A stretch of DNA of 64,000 nucleotides from Melampsora larici-populina 98AG31. Taxonomy: Eukaryota > Basidiomycota > Pucciniomycetes > Pucciniales > Melampsoraceae. Location: assembly GCF_000204055.1 (NCBI RefSeq), contig NW_006768767.1:3159381-3223380 (forward strand). Direction: 5' to 3'. The first letter of the stretch is position 1. Every line of letters begins with the position of its first letter. This document shows positions 24,306 through 35,119 of this stretch, one piece after another. A program made the position numbers and the translations under genes. Below the pieces are notes generated by a model. It was not told where the DNA came from and ran no database searches. It worked only from the letters and a program-made list of their open reading frames with translations.

Positions 24306-26203
24306 TTACAAGATTTTACCCACTGCTTCTTCCCTGCGTTTCTTCTTCCAAGACTCTTCCTCCTTTCGCAGAAGCGTACGGCATGTGGTTATAGAAAAAT
24401 TGGGGGGAGGAAATGGAAGCCACAGCAAAGAATCACTGAACTGAGCCTTACTGATACCTCTGCGAGCGGCCGAAACTCTGGCTGGGCCAGCATAGGTTTC
24501 AGCATGAGCATAGAGCGCAAGCGATATTCGCAAAGGCGGCAACTTGATATCAGGGCCTTGTAAGATATGGCTTACGCCATGATCCAAAAGTTTGAAGCGT
24601 GCGTGTATTGAGTAGCCAGGATCAGCACACAGGCTGACACCAAGCGAGCCAAACAAAAAGCGGCCACCAGTGTAGTTTTGACCGTAAAAGAAAACCGAAT
24701 CGAGGAGGTTAGAATTCTTCCCATCTCGATGGGTTCCAACTTGCATATTGTAACTAATTTGTTGTCCTATCAAATATGGGTGTCAGCTTTGGTCAAACAC
24801 AATACAGATGGCAAGATGAATGTCCTGACCCTGAATTACTTTATTGTGCAAACCTTTGATACGCTCGACAAGCAGCGGGCCAGAGTTTTTTTCCAAGAAG
24901 GTTGTGACTCGCTCGGCTGCTGCGTAAGTCTCGGGGTTTACTGCTGCATTGAGAACTCTTGAGATCTCCTGGGGCCACAGGAGCTCTGGGCGGATGCGAC
25001 CATTCTCAATTCGTTGGAATACACAGCCCTCCCCAAGTCCCGAAATCTGAGGCAGGTGCTGGTCGGATTTGGGACCCTCTCCAATATCGTCGGTCGTATA
25101 TCCTTGGCGTTCCATGCCCAATTGCATCTTGGTGTCTGGCCTATTAAGTTTCTAGAAGAGCCATGGAATCAGTCATGCTTTATAATTGATTGGGATTGTG
25201 AGAGTGTTTCATACCGATCCTAATATATAACCAAAAGACTCGTAAGGAATGAATCCATACACAGCACCTGGACATTGAACAGGCTTGTTCTTTGCCCGAG
25301 AAAGACGCGGGTGTATGGAATCACTAGAGGGCAAATCTTCTCTCATAGCATCATCAAAAACGGGAAGGGCATGTACTTGTGCAGCACCTTCGAAAGCATT
25401 CAGAGCTCTGTCCTAAAGGAATAAGTTTGACTTTGTTAAATATTGAACATCTTATAAGGTAGGAAACCAACTGAGATGAAAAGATGAACGTACATAACCT
25501 GACATTGTGTCACTATCGCTGTTTTCAGGTGAAGTGCAATTGTTTTGATTCGAATTTTTGGCAGAGTGAGGTGGTAGATTCATGACAAGCAATTGACCAG
25601 CCAAATCTACAAGTACCACCGCCTTATCAGAAGGAAGTGCACGCAAAGACTTGGATCGTTCAGAGATGAGGATTTTCAAAGCTTTGAGGGTTGGATACCG
25701 AAGAGCAAAAGGTTTCTGATGGCCGGGGTTTAAGTTGTAGGAATCGATTGTTGATTTTATATGTAAAGCGCACACCCGGAGATCGTCTTGTCTACCTGTG
25801 ACAGATCGGAGATTATTTAAATCAAAGAGTATCTTGTCGACGGATTGAGGGATGCACCCAATGGGAAGGTGATCTGTTTCTTCTAGGAAATAAGCAACTG
25901 CGATGTCATAATCAATAACTTCAGGTGTGATTTGGTGTAAAGATTGTCGGATGTATTGATCGCAGATTGAACTACGCATGTAGTTGTTAGGATAATGGTG
26001 ACCGGGGATTTTAGGTTTGAATTTCTTGTCGACATGTGGGGTTCGTGACTTTTTTCCTGTTCAATACGAACGACCAACAGTCACATATGTCAATTATGAG
26101 AGTAAAGGGTAGTTTAAATTGAATACTGACGATTCTGAGGTCGGTCATATGGTCCTTTGGAATGATTATTATTGGTCTTGTCACGCTTCTGAGAGGGGGC
26201 CAT
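24306..26203 (-). CDS. TET/JBP-family 2OG-Fe(II) dioxygenase (538 aa, five exons)
   Basis: Exons 26203-26131, 26056-25494, 25412-25215, 25151-24830 and 24766-24306 join in phase without a stop. The last exon holds the double-stranded beta-helix core: Fe ligands H398-x-D400 (VGTHRDGKN) and H448 (LLDHGV), 2-oxoglutarate Arg465 (LPPLRISL), plus YTGGRFLF and the PGY turn. TET/JBP enzymes oxidise 5-methylcytosine or thymine in DNA; the exact base used here is unknown. The first 210 residues are a separate region with a basic N-terminus and a beta-rich LVDLAGQLLVMN strand, typical of the fungal versions. It has no visible lesion, in contrast to its neighbours, and lies inside the KDZ element, antiparallel to the transposase. 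Confidence 0.88.
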
Positions 26204-27989
26204 TGCTAAACCATAATAAGGTGATAAGTCAGTTGATGCTGTTGAAGTGTGACACATTAGTGAGGTAAGTGGGAGCATGGTGGAAGATGGCAATATAGAG
26301 ATGGAATAAAAGGAAGACGATGTGGTATGAAAACATAAAACGGGCTGAGATGAGCTTGAAACCTGTCAATCCTCATCATCAGCCCTGCGATTGGTGGGAA
26401 TGAGGCAGCCTGAAACCTGTCGGTCCTGCCTTTATTTCTAAAACGAAGGTTGATAAGATAGGTGGAGAGAAAAGAGAAAGAAAAATACAAGGAAAAAATG
26501 AGATCGTTTGAAAAACAAACCAGCAGTATTAATTTTGAAGAGATTGTGTTGAAAATAAGTTGGTCAGAGGATGAAGGAGTTGTTGGTCAGCTGGATGGGT
26601 TTTTGAAAAGGAGTGGAACAAATATGTAGTGTACCGGTTACCGTGTGAGGGGTAACATCTACAAGTCTTTACACTAATAAACTGGTTGACAAGGCGCCGT
26701 GTCTACCAAAGCAAAACCAAATTTACATATGAAATATATTTGTGTGATGAGATATCAGCACCAATTTGTAGATCAGTACAAACTCCAAATTGCGTTGGAG
26801 GTCCTACCTGCGTCCAAATTTGTCACAAAGGACACATCTCCTTGAAAGCGACCCTAACAGTCACTGGAATCGATCATGAATTAAGGAAATCACCACCGAA
26901 AGAGGGTAGGTGCGAATCAAAGGAGAGTGAGAAACCCTGAGAAACACCGTGTTGTGAGAAACCACAAGTTTCAAAGATTTTGGTTCAACCTAGAAAGAAT
27001 TTGATTAAACATGATTATATGAATGAAAAACAACTCGTCACTCACTCCTGGAGAGCTATGCCAACTTTAGCACATGCTCTATCTAAGCAACAAGTCGGCC
27101 ACCACTCTGTCGGCTCAACCATTCATTCGGACCTATTCGTGTTGATTGAAATCAAAAGTAAAGAAACAAAATTAATTAATTACAAACAAATGAAATCAAT
27201 TCATAAACAAGGAGAAGAATTAAAACAAAAAATATAACTCTCTTTTGATCCAATTCAAATGATTAAAACCAAACATCCAATCATGAGTTTTTTTATCAGT
27301 TTTCTTAGTTTTGATCTGAGAATGGATTCACTCGTTGACTGTTTCTTTTTTTGATACCTTCGCAATTTCAGATTTAAGTGTCTTTTAAGAAACCTATCAA
27401 AATAAATCTCAGTTCCACTTTTCTTCCTTGTGTAGCCATCAAAATGTATCATTTTTATGTGTATTCTTAGGCCCATTTTCTTCTAACAATTATCAAAGGT
27501 TTTGGAATAATTGAATAGTATCGGATTTCTATCTCTCTAGAATAATTGATTGCAGTAATGGATTTAGTGTTTTTCACTTAGTGGCAAGAGGCACGCGAAG
27601 TCATAACTCTTTGAGAGCAGACGGTATTGAAATGTATGTATCATCCTTTTCTTCAATCACAATGAGGAAAGAGCCTACAACAGCGAACCAACAAAGGGAA
27701 AATTAAAATGAGAAACCAATAGCTGAACATACTTCCTTTTATCCTTGGTTTCATGGGACTATCCTTTTTCGGGAGATTGAAGCAAGTCTCTTTGTTTCTC
27801 ATTTTGATCATCAAATTTATTCGAAACAGACACAATTAATATCCCACATTTTCTCTGTCAGAGTGTCAAGGGAAAGTGCTGTTAGTGAGGTATCCAGTTT
27901 CTGGGTATGATCGTCAGTTGATGTTTAAAAGATAGCTTACATACCCTAAGTTTCTTTCAAAGCATGTTGAATCAGAATGATATGTCCTT
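26204..27989. other. Spacer in the KDZ element, no gene supported
   Basis: AT-rich sequence between the two minus-strand genes. Frames at 26686-26940 and 26980-27237 begin with non-ATG codons or lack any splice context. The upstream region of the dioxygenase gene (26204-26640) is purine-rich on the plus strand. Confidence 0.4.
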
Positions 27990-29844
27990 TCATCCGTTGT
28001 TGGTTGCAACATGGATGGAATATCGCCCATCTTCGATATCTTTGATCCAAGCTCCCACTTGTTTGTCAGTTAGACGCCCCCCTTTGGCTCCTAGAGCCAA
28101 CATCTCATCAGTGACATACGAGTCAGGGGCTTGGTGGACAGCCAACTGGATTCCTTGAAACTTGCGTTCAGCTATGGTTGCATGCGGATATGGGGTCTTA
28201 GGAAATACGTCTTGCTTTGGCCCCTCAGGGGGTCGAGGTAAGTTATTTCCTAAAGAATTGATTGAAACAAGGCACAAGGGTTAGTACAGGTTGGCGTACA
28301 GGTGAAATCCAGTCACTTACGTATCTCGTGATTGAGCAAGTTGGTGAGCTTTTTCCTCATTGATTCCTGGGTGGTTTGGTTGTTCTGATTACTGGATTTT
28401 TTGTTTTCAGTGGTTTCGATTTGTGCTGCAGTTGATCGAATGGCAAAGTCCCTAGCAAGGTGGTGGGTCTTTTTAGCATATTCAGCCCATCGAGGGCATG
28501 TTGTATATTCGGGATTCCACATGGGATCATCCAGCTTGGTCTTTGGGTTCCAGCTGGCAACCAGAAGGTGTGAGTGAATCCCAAAGCGTTTAAATATACT
28601 TTGGAGCTACATGGGAAATGGAGTTGTAAGTTTGGATTTTGACTTCTTGAGCATGCGAAGTCTGGGACAGGTGGCTTACCTGGATAGCTACCTTTCCAAT
28701 CTCTTCACGACCCCGCTTTTCAATGACAGCAAGAGACTTTGCTATAGTCTGGCCCAGTACGCCACTTTGGAGATGTTTGTATACCTTGTCCAGATTAGCG
28801 AGTTGGGTGAAATAAGGCATATATTGGCTTATCTCTTGATCTGTTGCACGTTCTTCATCAGAAACTGGTGTGGCAATGTTTGAGACATGCGCGTAGGCTA
28901 GCTTTTCAAATAGTTTAGGCTGAAATATCTCTTTTTCATCATCAGTCAGTAGTGTCCATTTGCGGCAGTTCTGATTATGTTCAGCAAAGCCTTTGGTTTG
29001 TCGGCCTGCAGGCACTGAGATTTGAAGTTCATTAGTATTAGCAAAAATTGTAGGGTTGCATGTGAACTGACTCGAGATGTCCACTGTGTTGGCCAGGCTG
29101 TAACTCATCCATGTTGTGTAGCCATTGCGGTCGCGCGATATAGGACCTTCAAATCTGTGAAGGTTCAATAAAGAATATTCTACATATATCAGTTGACAAT
29201 AAAAGGTGGAGAGTGGATGTGTTGATGGATAGACAGATAACAATTTGATTGAAAAATACATACAGTGCCAATTCCAGAGTTGCAAGTGAGGTGTTGCCAA
29301 CCAATGACAGGCTCATCTTATCCATTGTATAGTAACCCTGTAGCGCCTGAGCTTCGGCGAGGACTTTTGATGGAGGTCGATTTTGGGTCTTGCGTTTCGG
29401 ATCATTCAACATCCCCTCAAGGGCTGGTCGTCCAAGCTGTCGACCATTGTTTGAATAATTATCAAGTGTTAGGGATGTTGTGATGGGAGTACGAGGTACA
29501 GCTGCTGTGGTAAGACGTGTTCTCTTCCTAGCGTTGGAATCAGTGTTTGTTGGAGGATTGAGTGCACTTGAGTTGTTGGTTGAAGGTTGGGGTCTAGATA
29601 GAGATGTGTCAGTAGGGTTTTCGGTTCTCATGTCGTCTGAATCTTCTTCTTCAAGTTGTAGGTTAGGTTGGTAATCTTCATCATCTGGGTCTGATCTGTC
29701 GAGGGCAATTTCTTCAGGGGTTAGAGATTGTGTGCTGTTGTTCTTTTGTCGTTTGGGAGGTGGTTTGGAAGATGGTTTGCGGGGGATTGAAGATTGTTTT
29801 GATGTTGGTTGTCGCTTGGTGGGTTTGCGCTTGCCTGTAGGCAT
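27990..29844 (-). CDS. KDZ-associated protein of unknown role (514 aa, five exons)
   Basis: Exons 29844-29264, 29154-29072, 29014-28680, 28606-28321 and 28249-27990 join in phase; the second intron is 57 nt and lacks stops, so it reads through if unspliced. The N-terminus is strongly basic (MPTGKRKPTKR, then PPKRQK) followed by a long Ser/Thr/Pro-rich acidic part, suggesting a nuclear protein with a disordered head. Residues about 215-270 (RNGYTTWM to WTLLTDDEKEIFQPKLFEKL) have the look of an HMG-like three-helix unit (weak). Then comes HSHLLVASWNPKTK and a C-terminal block ending IHVATNNG. No catalytic motif is visible. No lesion is visible, so it may be kept functional with the dioxygenase. 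Confidence 0.8.
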
Positions 29845-29934
29845 GGTGGAGGAGTATTGCCAGATTGGTGAGGAAGAGAAGAGCCTGTTTGGTAAAGGTA
29901 GTGGGGGGCAAGAGACTGTAGTCAAGAAAATGGT

Positions 29935-30227
29935 GAGCTGGTGAGTATGGTGAGATAGCCCGGTGAGCTGGTGTACATATGGTAAGGTGGTGGACCTTGT
30001 GGTGGGGTTTGCAGTGAGCCTGGTGGACTGGTAGACCTGGTGATATCCTGGTGAGCATGGTGAGCTTTAGCTACATAGCTCACCAACGGACTTGTGAAGA
30101 AAAAAAATTGAAAAAAGTTCTACCTAAAGATCTAACACTAGATCTAAGGGGATATACGGAACGTATCCGATGATAGGAGTTTTTATATCATCGGATACTA
30201 TTGGGGGAAATCAAAGGGACACAGGTG
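29935..30227 (-). repeat. Right terminal inverted repeat and subterminal array
   Basis: Mirror of the left end. Here the inner inverted pair is perfect: GTATCCGATGAT and ATCATCGGATAC separated by 12 nt, forming a strong hairpin close to the terminus. The CTGGTGA-type repeats at 29935-30080 correspond to the CACCAG repeats at 15860-16000. Confidence 0.85.
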
Positions 30228-30235
30228 TATGGCGC
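30228..30235. repeat. Target-site duplication, right copy (TATGGCGC)
   Basis: Identical to 15689-15696 and directly after the terminal CAGGTG of the element. The absence of mutations between the two copies suggests that this insertion is fairly young compared with the decay of the host Helitron. Confidence 0.95.
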
Positions 30236-31081
30236 AACCAAACCCTGTAAACAAAGACTTCACAGCTTGGTTGTTAGCACTGGGTTCCGGCAATCTACAA
30301 ACGGAGTATGGATCAGACCTCGAATTGAAATATTGTAATGTATCAATAACACGACCGCCATCATCATATAATCCTGAATTCATCGATGCCGAGTATGCAG
30401 GAGTTAGACCGTTAGTCGTAGCCCAAGATTGGAAAACTTTGATCGAATTGTATTCTAGTAGATGTTTGATAACACTGCTCAATGCAACGGTCGCCCTCAT
30501 CAACAATCACGTCATGCAATCACTTCGAGGGGATTACAAATTGTCAACTTCGATTGATCTCATGGATCAAGCCTTTTATAACCAGGTATCGGTTGATGTC
30601 TTGAATAGTTTCAACTTCCCTGGATTTCCGTCTCATAAACTTTATCTGAAGGAAGGCGCGACTGTGATGGTTCTCCGTAATTTAGATCTTGGTGTTGGAT
30701 TATGCAGTGGTACCCGTTTATTAATCACCGATTGCGGCATCAATGCCATGCAATGTCGCATTCTGACCGGCGAATTAAAAGGTACAAGCATCAGTTTACC
30801 TAAGATGAGGCTCAACCACGATGGTAATGAGGATGGTAATGAGGATTGTCCGATTCCAGTTTCCGGTAGTTCCCGCCTTTTGTATGACAATCAATAAAAG
30901 CCAGGGTCAAAGTCTAGAACAAGTAACCGTACTATTACCAAGTCCAGTCTTCACCCATGGACAACTATACGTTGCACTTTCTCGATGTACCTCGGCGGCC
31001 AATGTACATGTATGTATTGTGTCAAATGAGGATACCGTGACTACAAGAAATATTGTGTATCATCCAGTGCTACGGAACTGA
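30236..31081 (+). pseudogene. Helitron helicase, 3' part
   Basis: Continues the helicase frame after the KDZ insertion (FTAWLLALGSG, then GFPSHKLYLKEGATVMVLRNLD) and reaches the last helicase motif ([27 protein letters not shown]). A 12-bp repeat (GGTAATGAGGAT twice, 30823-30846) sits at a frame change: QFPVVPAF is read in a different phase from [11 protein letters not shown]. The gene ends near 31081. The 3' hairpin and CTRR end of the Helitron were not located with certainty. Confidence 0.85.
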
Positions 31082-31429
31082 TGTTGAAAAATTTGCAATT
31101 CCACATCTCAATCAAGACAAAGGGTTATAATTCACTGCATATATCTTTGTTCTTTATGTTTTCAAGCCTATTGTGTCATTTTCCTACTGAGTTGTGTTCT
31201 TGTGATGCTATCACCACAAAATTTAATGCTTTGAGACATTCAATCTGATACTACGAGAGCTGAAAATGATTGTAAATTGAGTCACTTTTCATCGTGATTA
31301 TCAATGTCTTCGATCTGATTTCCCAAATGCCAAATAAAGTTAATACAATACTGACCAATGGGATTTCTCAAGTGATCAAGACCATGCTTAAAACCCATCA
31401 TGAACAGACCTACACCATCACCTCATGAG

Positions 31430-31540
31430 GACACGGCCAAGAGTCAGCTTGGCTCACCGGTTCCCAATAGTGAACTGGTATAATTGCCGTGTCACGGGCT
31501 CAAGCCCAAACGGGCCCAATCTATTGGCCCTGTATGCAAA
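31430..31540. other. Cluster of potential RNA hairpins
   Basis: An outer pair GACACGG/CCGTGTC (31430-31493) encloses two hairpins, CCAAG-AGTCAG-CTTGG and ACCGGTTC-CCAATAGT-GAACTGGT, giving a three-way junction. It is followed at once by GGGCTCAAGCCC and GGGCC-CAATCTATT-GGCCC. It lies 350 nt beyond the Helitron helicase, so it may belong to the Helitron 3' end. It lacks a T-arm and is not a tRNA. Confidence 0.45.
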
Positions 31541-32043
31541 ACCCGACTACATCCATCTCCCTTCAACCTTCCAAGTTTCTGTTAACGCGTTAACAATATT
31601 CAACTTGGCATAAGCTTACGAGCGCTGATAAAGCATCAATTCACGCCCAAAATATATCGATAGCAATTAGTTCCTTAATCAACCGTACGTTCCTTTGTAT
31701 TACTGATCCGAAATAGCCATTAAGGTAAAGCTCACTGTTTCCTATCCACATCAGAATTGCTTCTTTATCATCGCCAATCAACGAGCGAATCAACGAACGT
31801 CTTTGACCTCTGTTTGGCGTGCAGTTATCCTCCATCATCTTGGACAGCACTCAAGACTGCGCACACAAAGTGGGATTAACTGGTAGGAATCAAGAATTCA
31901 TGAAATCAAGCCTGCAGTTATATACTGACCACTTTAACTATGTAGATTGCTACCTTAGATAGAGCATTGAATCGTGGGTACCATCTACAACCTATTATCA
32001 AGTTTATGTGAAAGCTAAGTTTACTTTTAGCATCTTTGTGTAG

Positions 32044-32333
32044 AATCGATTGAACCTATACCACCAGGAATTTCCGGTTCGGCCAACTTCAAGGTCATTA
32101 TAAGAAACTTTGGCTACCTCACGTCTTGGTACGCACCTCTCAAAGATACATTTCTTTTTCATTACAATACCACGACCGGTTCAAGACTGATCAGCATTGA
32201 CAATTGTTCTACTGGAACTCGAATTACTACCTGCCGATTGAAACTATACCAGAACAGATTTAACAAACCCCGACAGATCAACATTTCAAGGCTCACTCCA
32301 TTAATCGATTGGGGTTACATTCCGTCATCTTGA
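32044..32333 (+). CDS. Orphan last exon, about 96 aa, unknown protein
   Basis: After a good acceptor (TTGTGTAG) an open frame runs 96 codons to TGA at 32331: SIEPIPPGISGSANFKV, FGYLTSWYAPL, TTTGSRLISI, LTPLIDWGYIPSS. The aromatic and Ser/Asn-rich composition is protein-like, and no frame break occurs. Upstream exons could not be placed in 31100-32040. It may be a lone exon captured by the Helitron or the end of a small gene. Confidence 0.45.
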
Positions 32334-32615
32334 GGCAGCTTCTAACGGTTTGTCGATTCTCTTTTGATATGCTCTATTCTTTTGTGTCTATCAAGTCAAG
32401 AATGCCTACAATTTGAGACCTATAGAACTATGGATGAACACACTTTGAGATAACTGGATCCAAGTTCCAAAGGTGTGAGGAACCGTAGTCTTGAATGTGT
32501 TCAAACATAGATCTATAGGGCTAGATTGAATGTACTTCTAAACACTTCAGCTTTGCTGATGGCATGATTCCCCTTTTCATCTATTTCAGTTGCATTCTCC
32601 TCGCTCATAATCGAA

Positions 32616-33110
32616 ATGCCTAAAAAGCGATCTTCAAGCAATAAACAGTATAATCAAAAGAGGGATAACAGCCGAGGACGATTGAGAGCAAAACGCAAAA
32701 GTGGGAATCATCCTGAAAGGAACGAACTGCGACGAACAGGCTTTGATTCATTACGCGCCGAACTAAGTAAAACTTTTGGAATTCCTCACGATTGTCGTAT
32801 ATACTTTCTCAAGAAGCATGACATGAACTCGTTACCTAAGACACCTCGACTCAAGATCACTTTTGGGAATTCGGTTCTACTCGATGCTGATACCTGGAAG
32901 GTCCTCCAGGTGAACCGATTTATTCCATTTTCCGAAATGTCGCACGAGAAGAAAGACGACATGCACTTTGTAGTCCAAACCCTCTATCAGCACGCGTTGG
33001 CTAGGGGAGAGGTGAAGATCAATGGTTCCGTTCAAGGATTGGAGAATTGGGGTGAAATGAGGTCCGCGGGATTTCGGGGAGGAAGTGACAAAGGTCGTAA
33101 GATGGGTTGA
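32616..33110 (+). CDS. Small basic protein, unknown (164 aa)
   Basis: The ATG at 32616 opens a basic N-terminus (MPKKRSSSNKQYNQKRD) followed by a compact region with FGNSVLLDADTWKVLQVNRF, then a Gly-rich end (GFRGGSDKGRKMG). A possible splice donor (GTAAGA, 33098) lies just before the stop, so the protein may continue in an exon that I cannot place. The repeated-family look (FGNS.LL....W..VEVN.F) reminds me of hypothetical rust proteins that accompany Tet-like oxygenase genes; this is unverified. Confidence 0.55.
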   Translation: MPKKRSSSNKQYNQKRDNSRGRLRAKRKSGNHPERNELRRTGFDSLRAELSKTFGIPHDCRIYFLKKHDMNSLPKTPRLKITFGNSVLLDADTWKVLQVNRFIPFSEMSHEKKDDMHFVVQTLYQHALARGEVKINGSVQGLENWGEMRSAGFRGGSDKGRKMG

Positions 33111-34252
33111 GTACTTTTCATCTCTCTTCCAATGTTTTTTGATCGTATCATAACACTAAAGGCACAACCATGTTTCTCGGCAAAACTGGATTAAACCCCT
33201 AAGCCTTAACAACATGTATATGTACCTACAACACCAATCTCCTCAGTCTCACTTGCTCCCTACCACTGCTGACCCTCTTCAAACCCCTAAACCCAACAAC
33301 GTCTTACCTACTTCAACTTCCAAGAACCGCTTGGTTTGCCTTCAAGCTGTGATTGTTTACATCAAAGTAAATGGCACAAGTGTATCCTCTAATCTACTTC
33401 ATTCTGTCTATCTTCTAATTGATTTTATTATGCCTGCTTCCTTTGATCAAATAGAATTGTGGTTTGTTCTTGTCACAAGACATTGTTGATCCTTTCCAAT
33501 TGATTGACTGTCTGCTCATGAACCTCCTCATTCAATTCAATCAGTACTCAAACAGAAAGCTGTATCTTCAAAACTCCGTCATTGTCTTATATACGGTGAC
33601 ATTCCGACTCACTACCATCTTAAGTAAGTCCATTTATATCATTTCACAATCAGACAGAGCAAAATAGATTAACAACACTTGATCTCTTTACATCTGGAAG
33701 CCCTATTTCTCTTTATGTTATGCTTGCAGTATAGAAGATGCGGTGCCTGTGTAGTTGAAACCGATAATCAAATAGACAACAATCTTATGCCAATTCAGCT
33801 AAACAAAGCTCTACGCCTTCAGATTGACCGAACTTGACCCAGTTTAGTCCTTTTTGCTCATGTCATTGTTTCAAGAGCACAATCATCTCATTTTTTCTTA
33901 CCTGTTCTTCTGCAATTTGTGACCCAAAAATTTGGATGAATCAAAGGAAGATATCTCAAATTTGAAAGCCTTCAAATGAGACCCAAAATGTTGATATTCG
34001 ATATTGACGCGTTGTAGAAGACTAGACTTCAAGAAATCTTTCAAACGAGCTGTTTCAGAACCAAAATCGGCAGTTGGCAATTGAACAGTCTCTATTGAGT
34101 GATTCTTGGACAAACCTCATCAAATTGAAGTACGACTGTTAGAAGAAATCAGATCATCCAGGTATGTTGTTTTGTTGATCACTGTATCTCTGTCTTCATG
34201 AACCGCTTACTGAAACTAAAGTTTTCAATTCCTAAATTATTGGCTCCTGTAG
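33111..34252. other. Intergenic; one weak minus-strand exon candidate
   Basis: The frame at 33214-33489 (+) opens with ATG but has no support. On the minus strand 34113-33898 is an open stretch ending in a GTAAGA donor (33902), possibly an exon of an undetected gene. Nothing else was recognised. Confidence 0.3.
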
Positions 34253-35119
34253 CTCATAGATCTATCAATTGGTGCTCTTCTCAAATCCCAAAAACAAGCC
34301 AAGACATCAACTCAACCTGAAACAAAACCATCAAAGCCAAAACCAAAAGTAATCGAAAAAGTTGAACAATCTTCTGAATCTGAATCTGAACCCAAACCTA
34401 AACCTGAATTAGGTCCATCGTCTTCATATCCTAGAATACAACAACGAACCAATAAACATGCACCAATGGCAATGTCAAGTAAAAGATCAGTCACCAGAAG
34501 AAGAACAGTAGTCGCAGTACCGAAACTAGGCGAGATCCAGAATTTGATTCATTATCTAGAGCGATCGATCCAACCTTACATTCAAGATCACATGGATTTT
34601 TGAAAACTGAAAGAACATTAGAATTAGAAACTTTACAAAAACCCTATCAAAAAGCTAAATCGAAACCTGGTACGATCTCCGAAATCAAATTAAAACGAAT
34701 TGAAGAATCTTTAATAAGAGCTGAAAATTTCGAAATTCAAAATGATTAGATTGAAAGAGAGAGAGAAAGAGAAGTGTTAAAGAAATGGAAAACTGAAGAA
34801 AAGGCTAAACAACAGGATGGCGAGAATCCATTTTATCTTAAGAAAAGTAAGTCTTGCAATTTGATGTCATCCATTTTATCTTAAGAAAAGTAAGTCTTGC
34901 AATTTGATGTCATGATTCTGTTCTTTCTAGAGTTTTTACTAAAGCTTTGGTATCTTATTGTGATGTTTGTTAGAGGAACACAAGGAAGTAATTCTGGCTG
35001 ATCGATTCAATCACTTTTCTCAAGATAAGCGCAAGTTACAAAAAGCTGTCGAACGTAAGAGAAAGAAAGTCGCTGGTAAAGAAAAGAAATCTATGCCTGC
35101 TGAAAGAGCTCGGTCTTGA
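34253..35119 (+). pseudogene. RRP36: RRP36-like ribosome biogenesis protein, decayed copy
   Basis: The order of blocks matches Rrp36, a nucleolar factor for early pre-rRNA cleavage: DLSIGALLKSQKQ, then RRDPEFDSLS, HSRSHGFLKTER, the charged coiled part IEREREREVLKKW, ENPFYLKK and the end KAVERKRKK...MPAERARS. Damage: a frame change near 34515-34530 and TAG at 34747-34749. A 43-bp direct duplication (34826-34868 and 34869-34911) copies the exon end and its GTAAGT donor. Introns remain, so the copy came by DNA duplication rather than through mRNA. Rrp36 is essential in yeast, so a working copy must exist elsewhere unless this one is read with errors. Confidence 0.8.
34826..34911. repeat. 43-bp direct duplication of a splice donor
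   Basis: Two adjacent identical units (ATCCATTTTATCTTAAGAAA plus 23 more bases each). Each carries the sequence FYLKK and a GTAAGT donor, giving two alternative donors 43 nt apart. Use of the second donor would shift the frame. Confidence 0.9.

Larger units (their letters stand above)
15697..30227. mobile_element. 14.5-kb composite KDZ DNA transposon with 8-bp TSD
   Basis: The ends are inverted: the left begins CACCTGTGTCCCTTT and the right ends AAAGGGACACAGGTG. Both sides are flanked by the same octamer TATGGCGC (15689-15696 and 30228-30235). Removing the insert and one octamer restores an open Helitron frame (LTLNIRLGGAMA to QPNPVNKDF), so the boundaries are exact. Inside, left to right, are a FAR1-like gene (+), a KDZ transposase (+), a repeat-rich spacer, a TET/JBP dioxygenase (-) and an associated gene (-). 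The 8-bp duplication agrees with the Zisupton/KDZ group. Association of TET/JBP genes with KDZ elements in basidiomycetes is published (Iyer and colleagues, 2014). Confidence 0.92.

Noticed and set aside
24678..24962. Plus-strand frame opposite the TET/JBP gene
   Set aside because: It is a shadow of the well-supported minus-strand exons and their intron.
26686..27237. Frames at 26686-26940 and 26980-27237
   Set aside because: Non-ATG starts and no splice support; treated as spacer of the KDZ element.
31430..31493. tRNA-like cloverleaf
   Set aside because: No T-arm, no B-box sequence and no proper anticodon loop; only a three-way junction remains.
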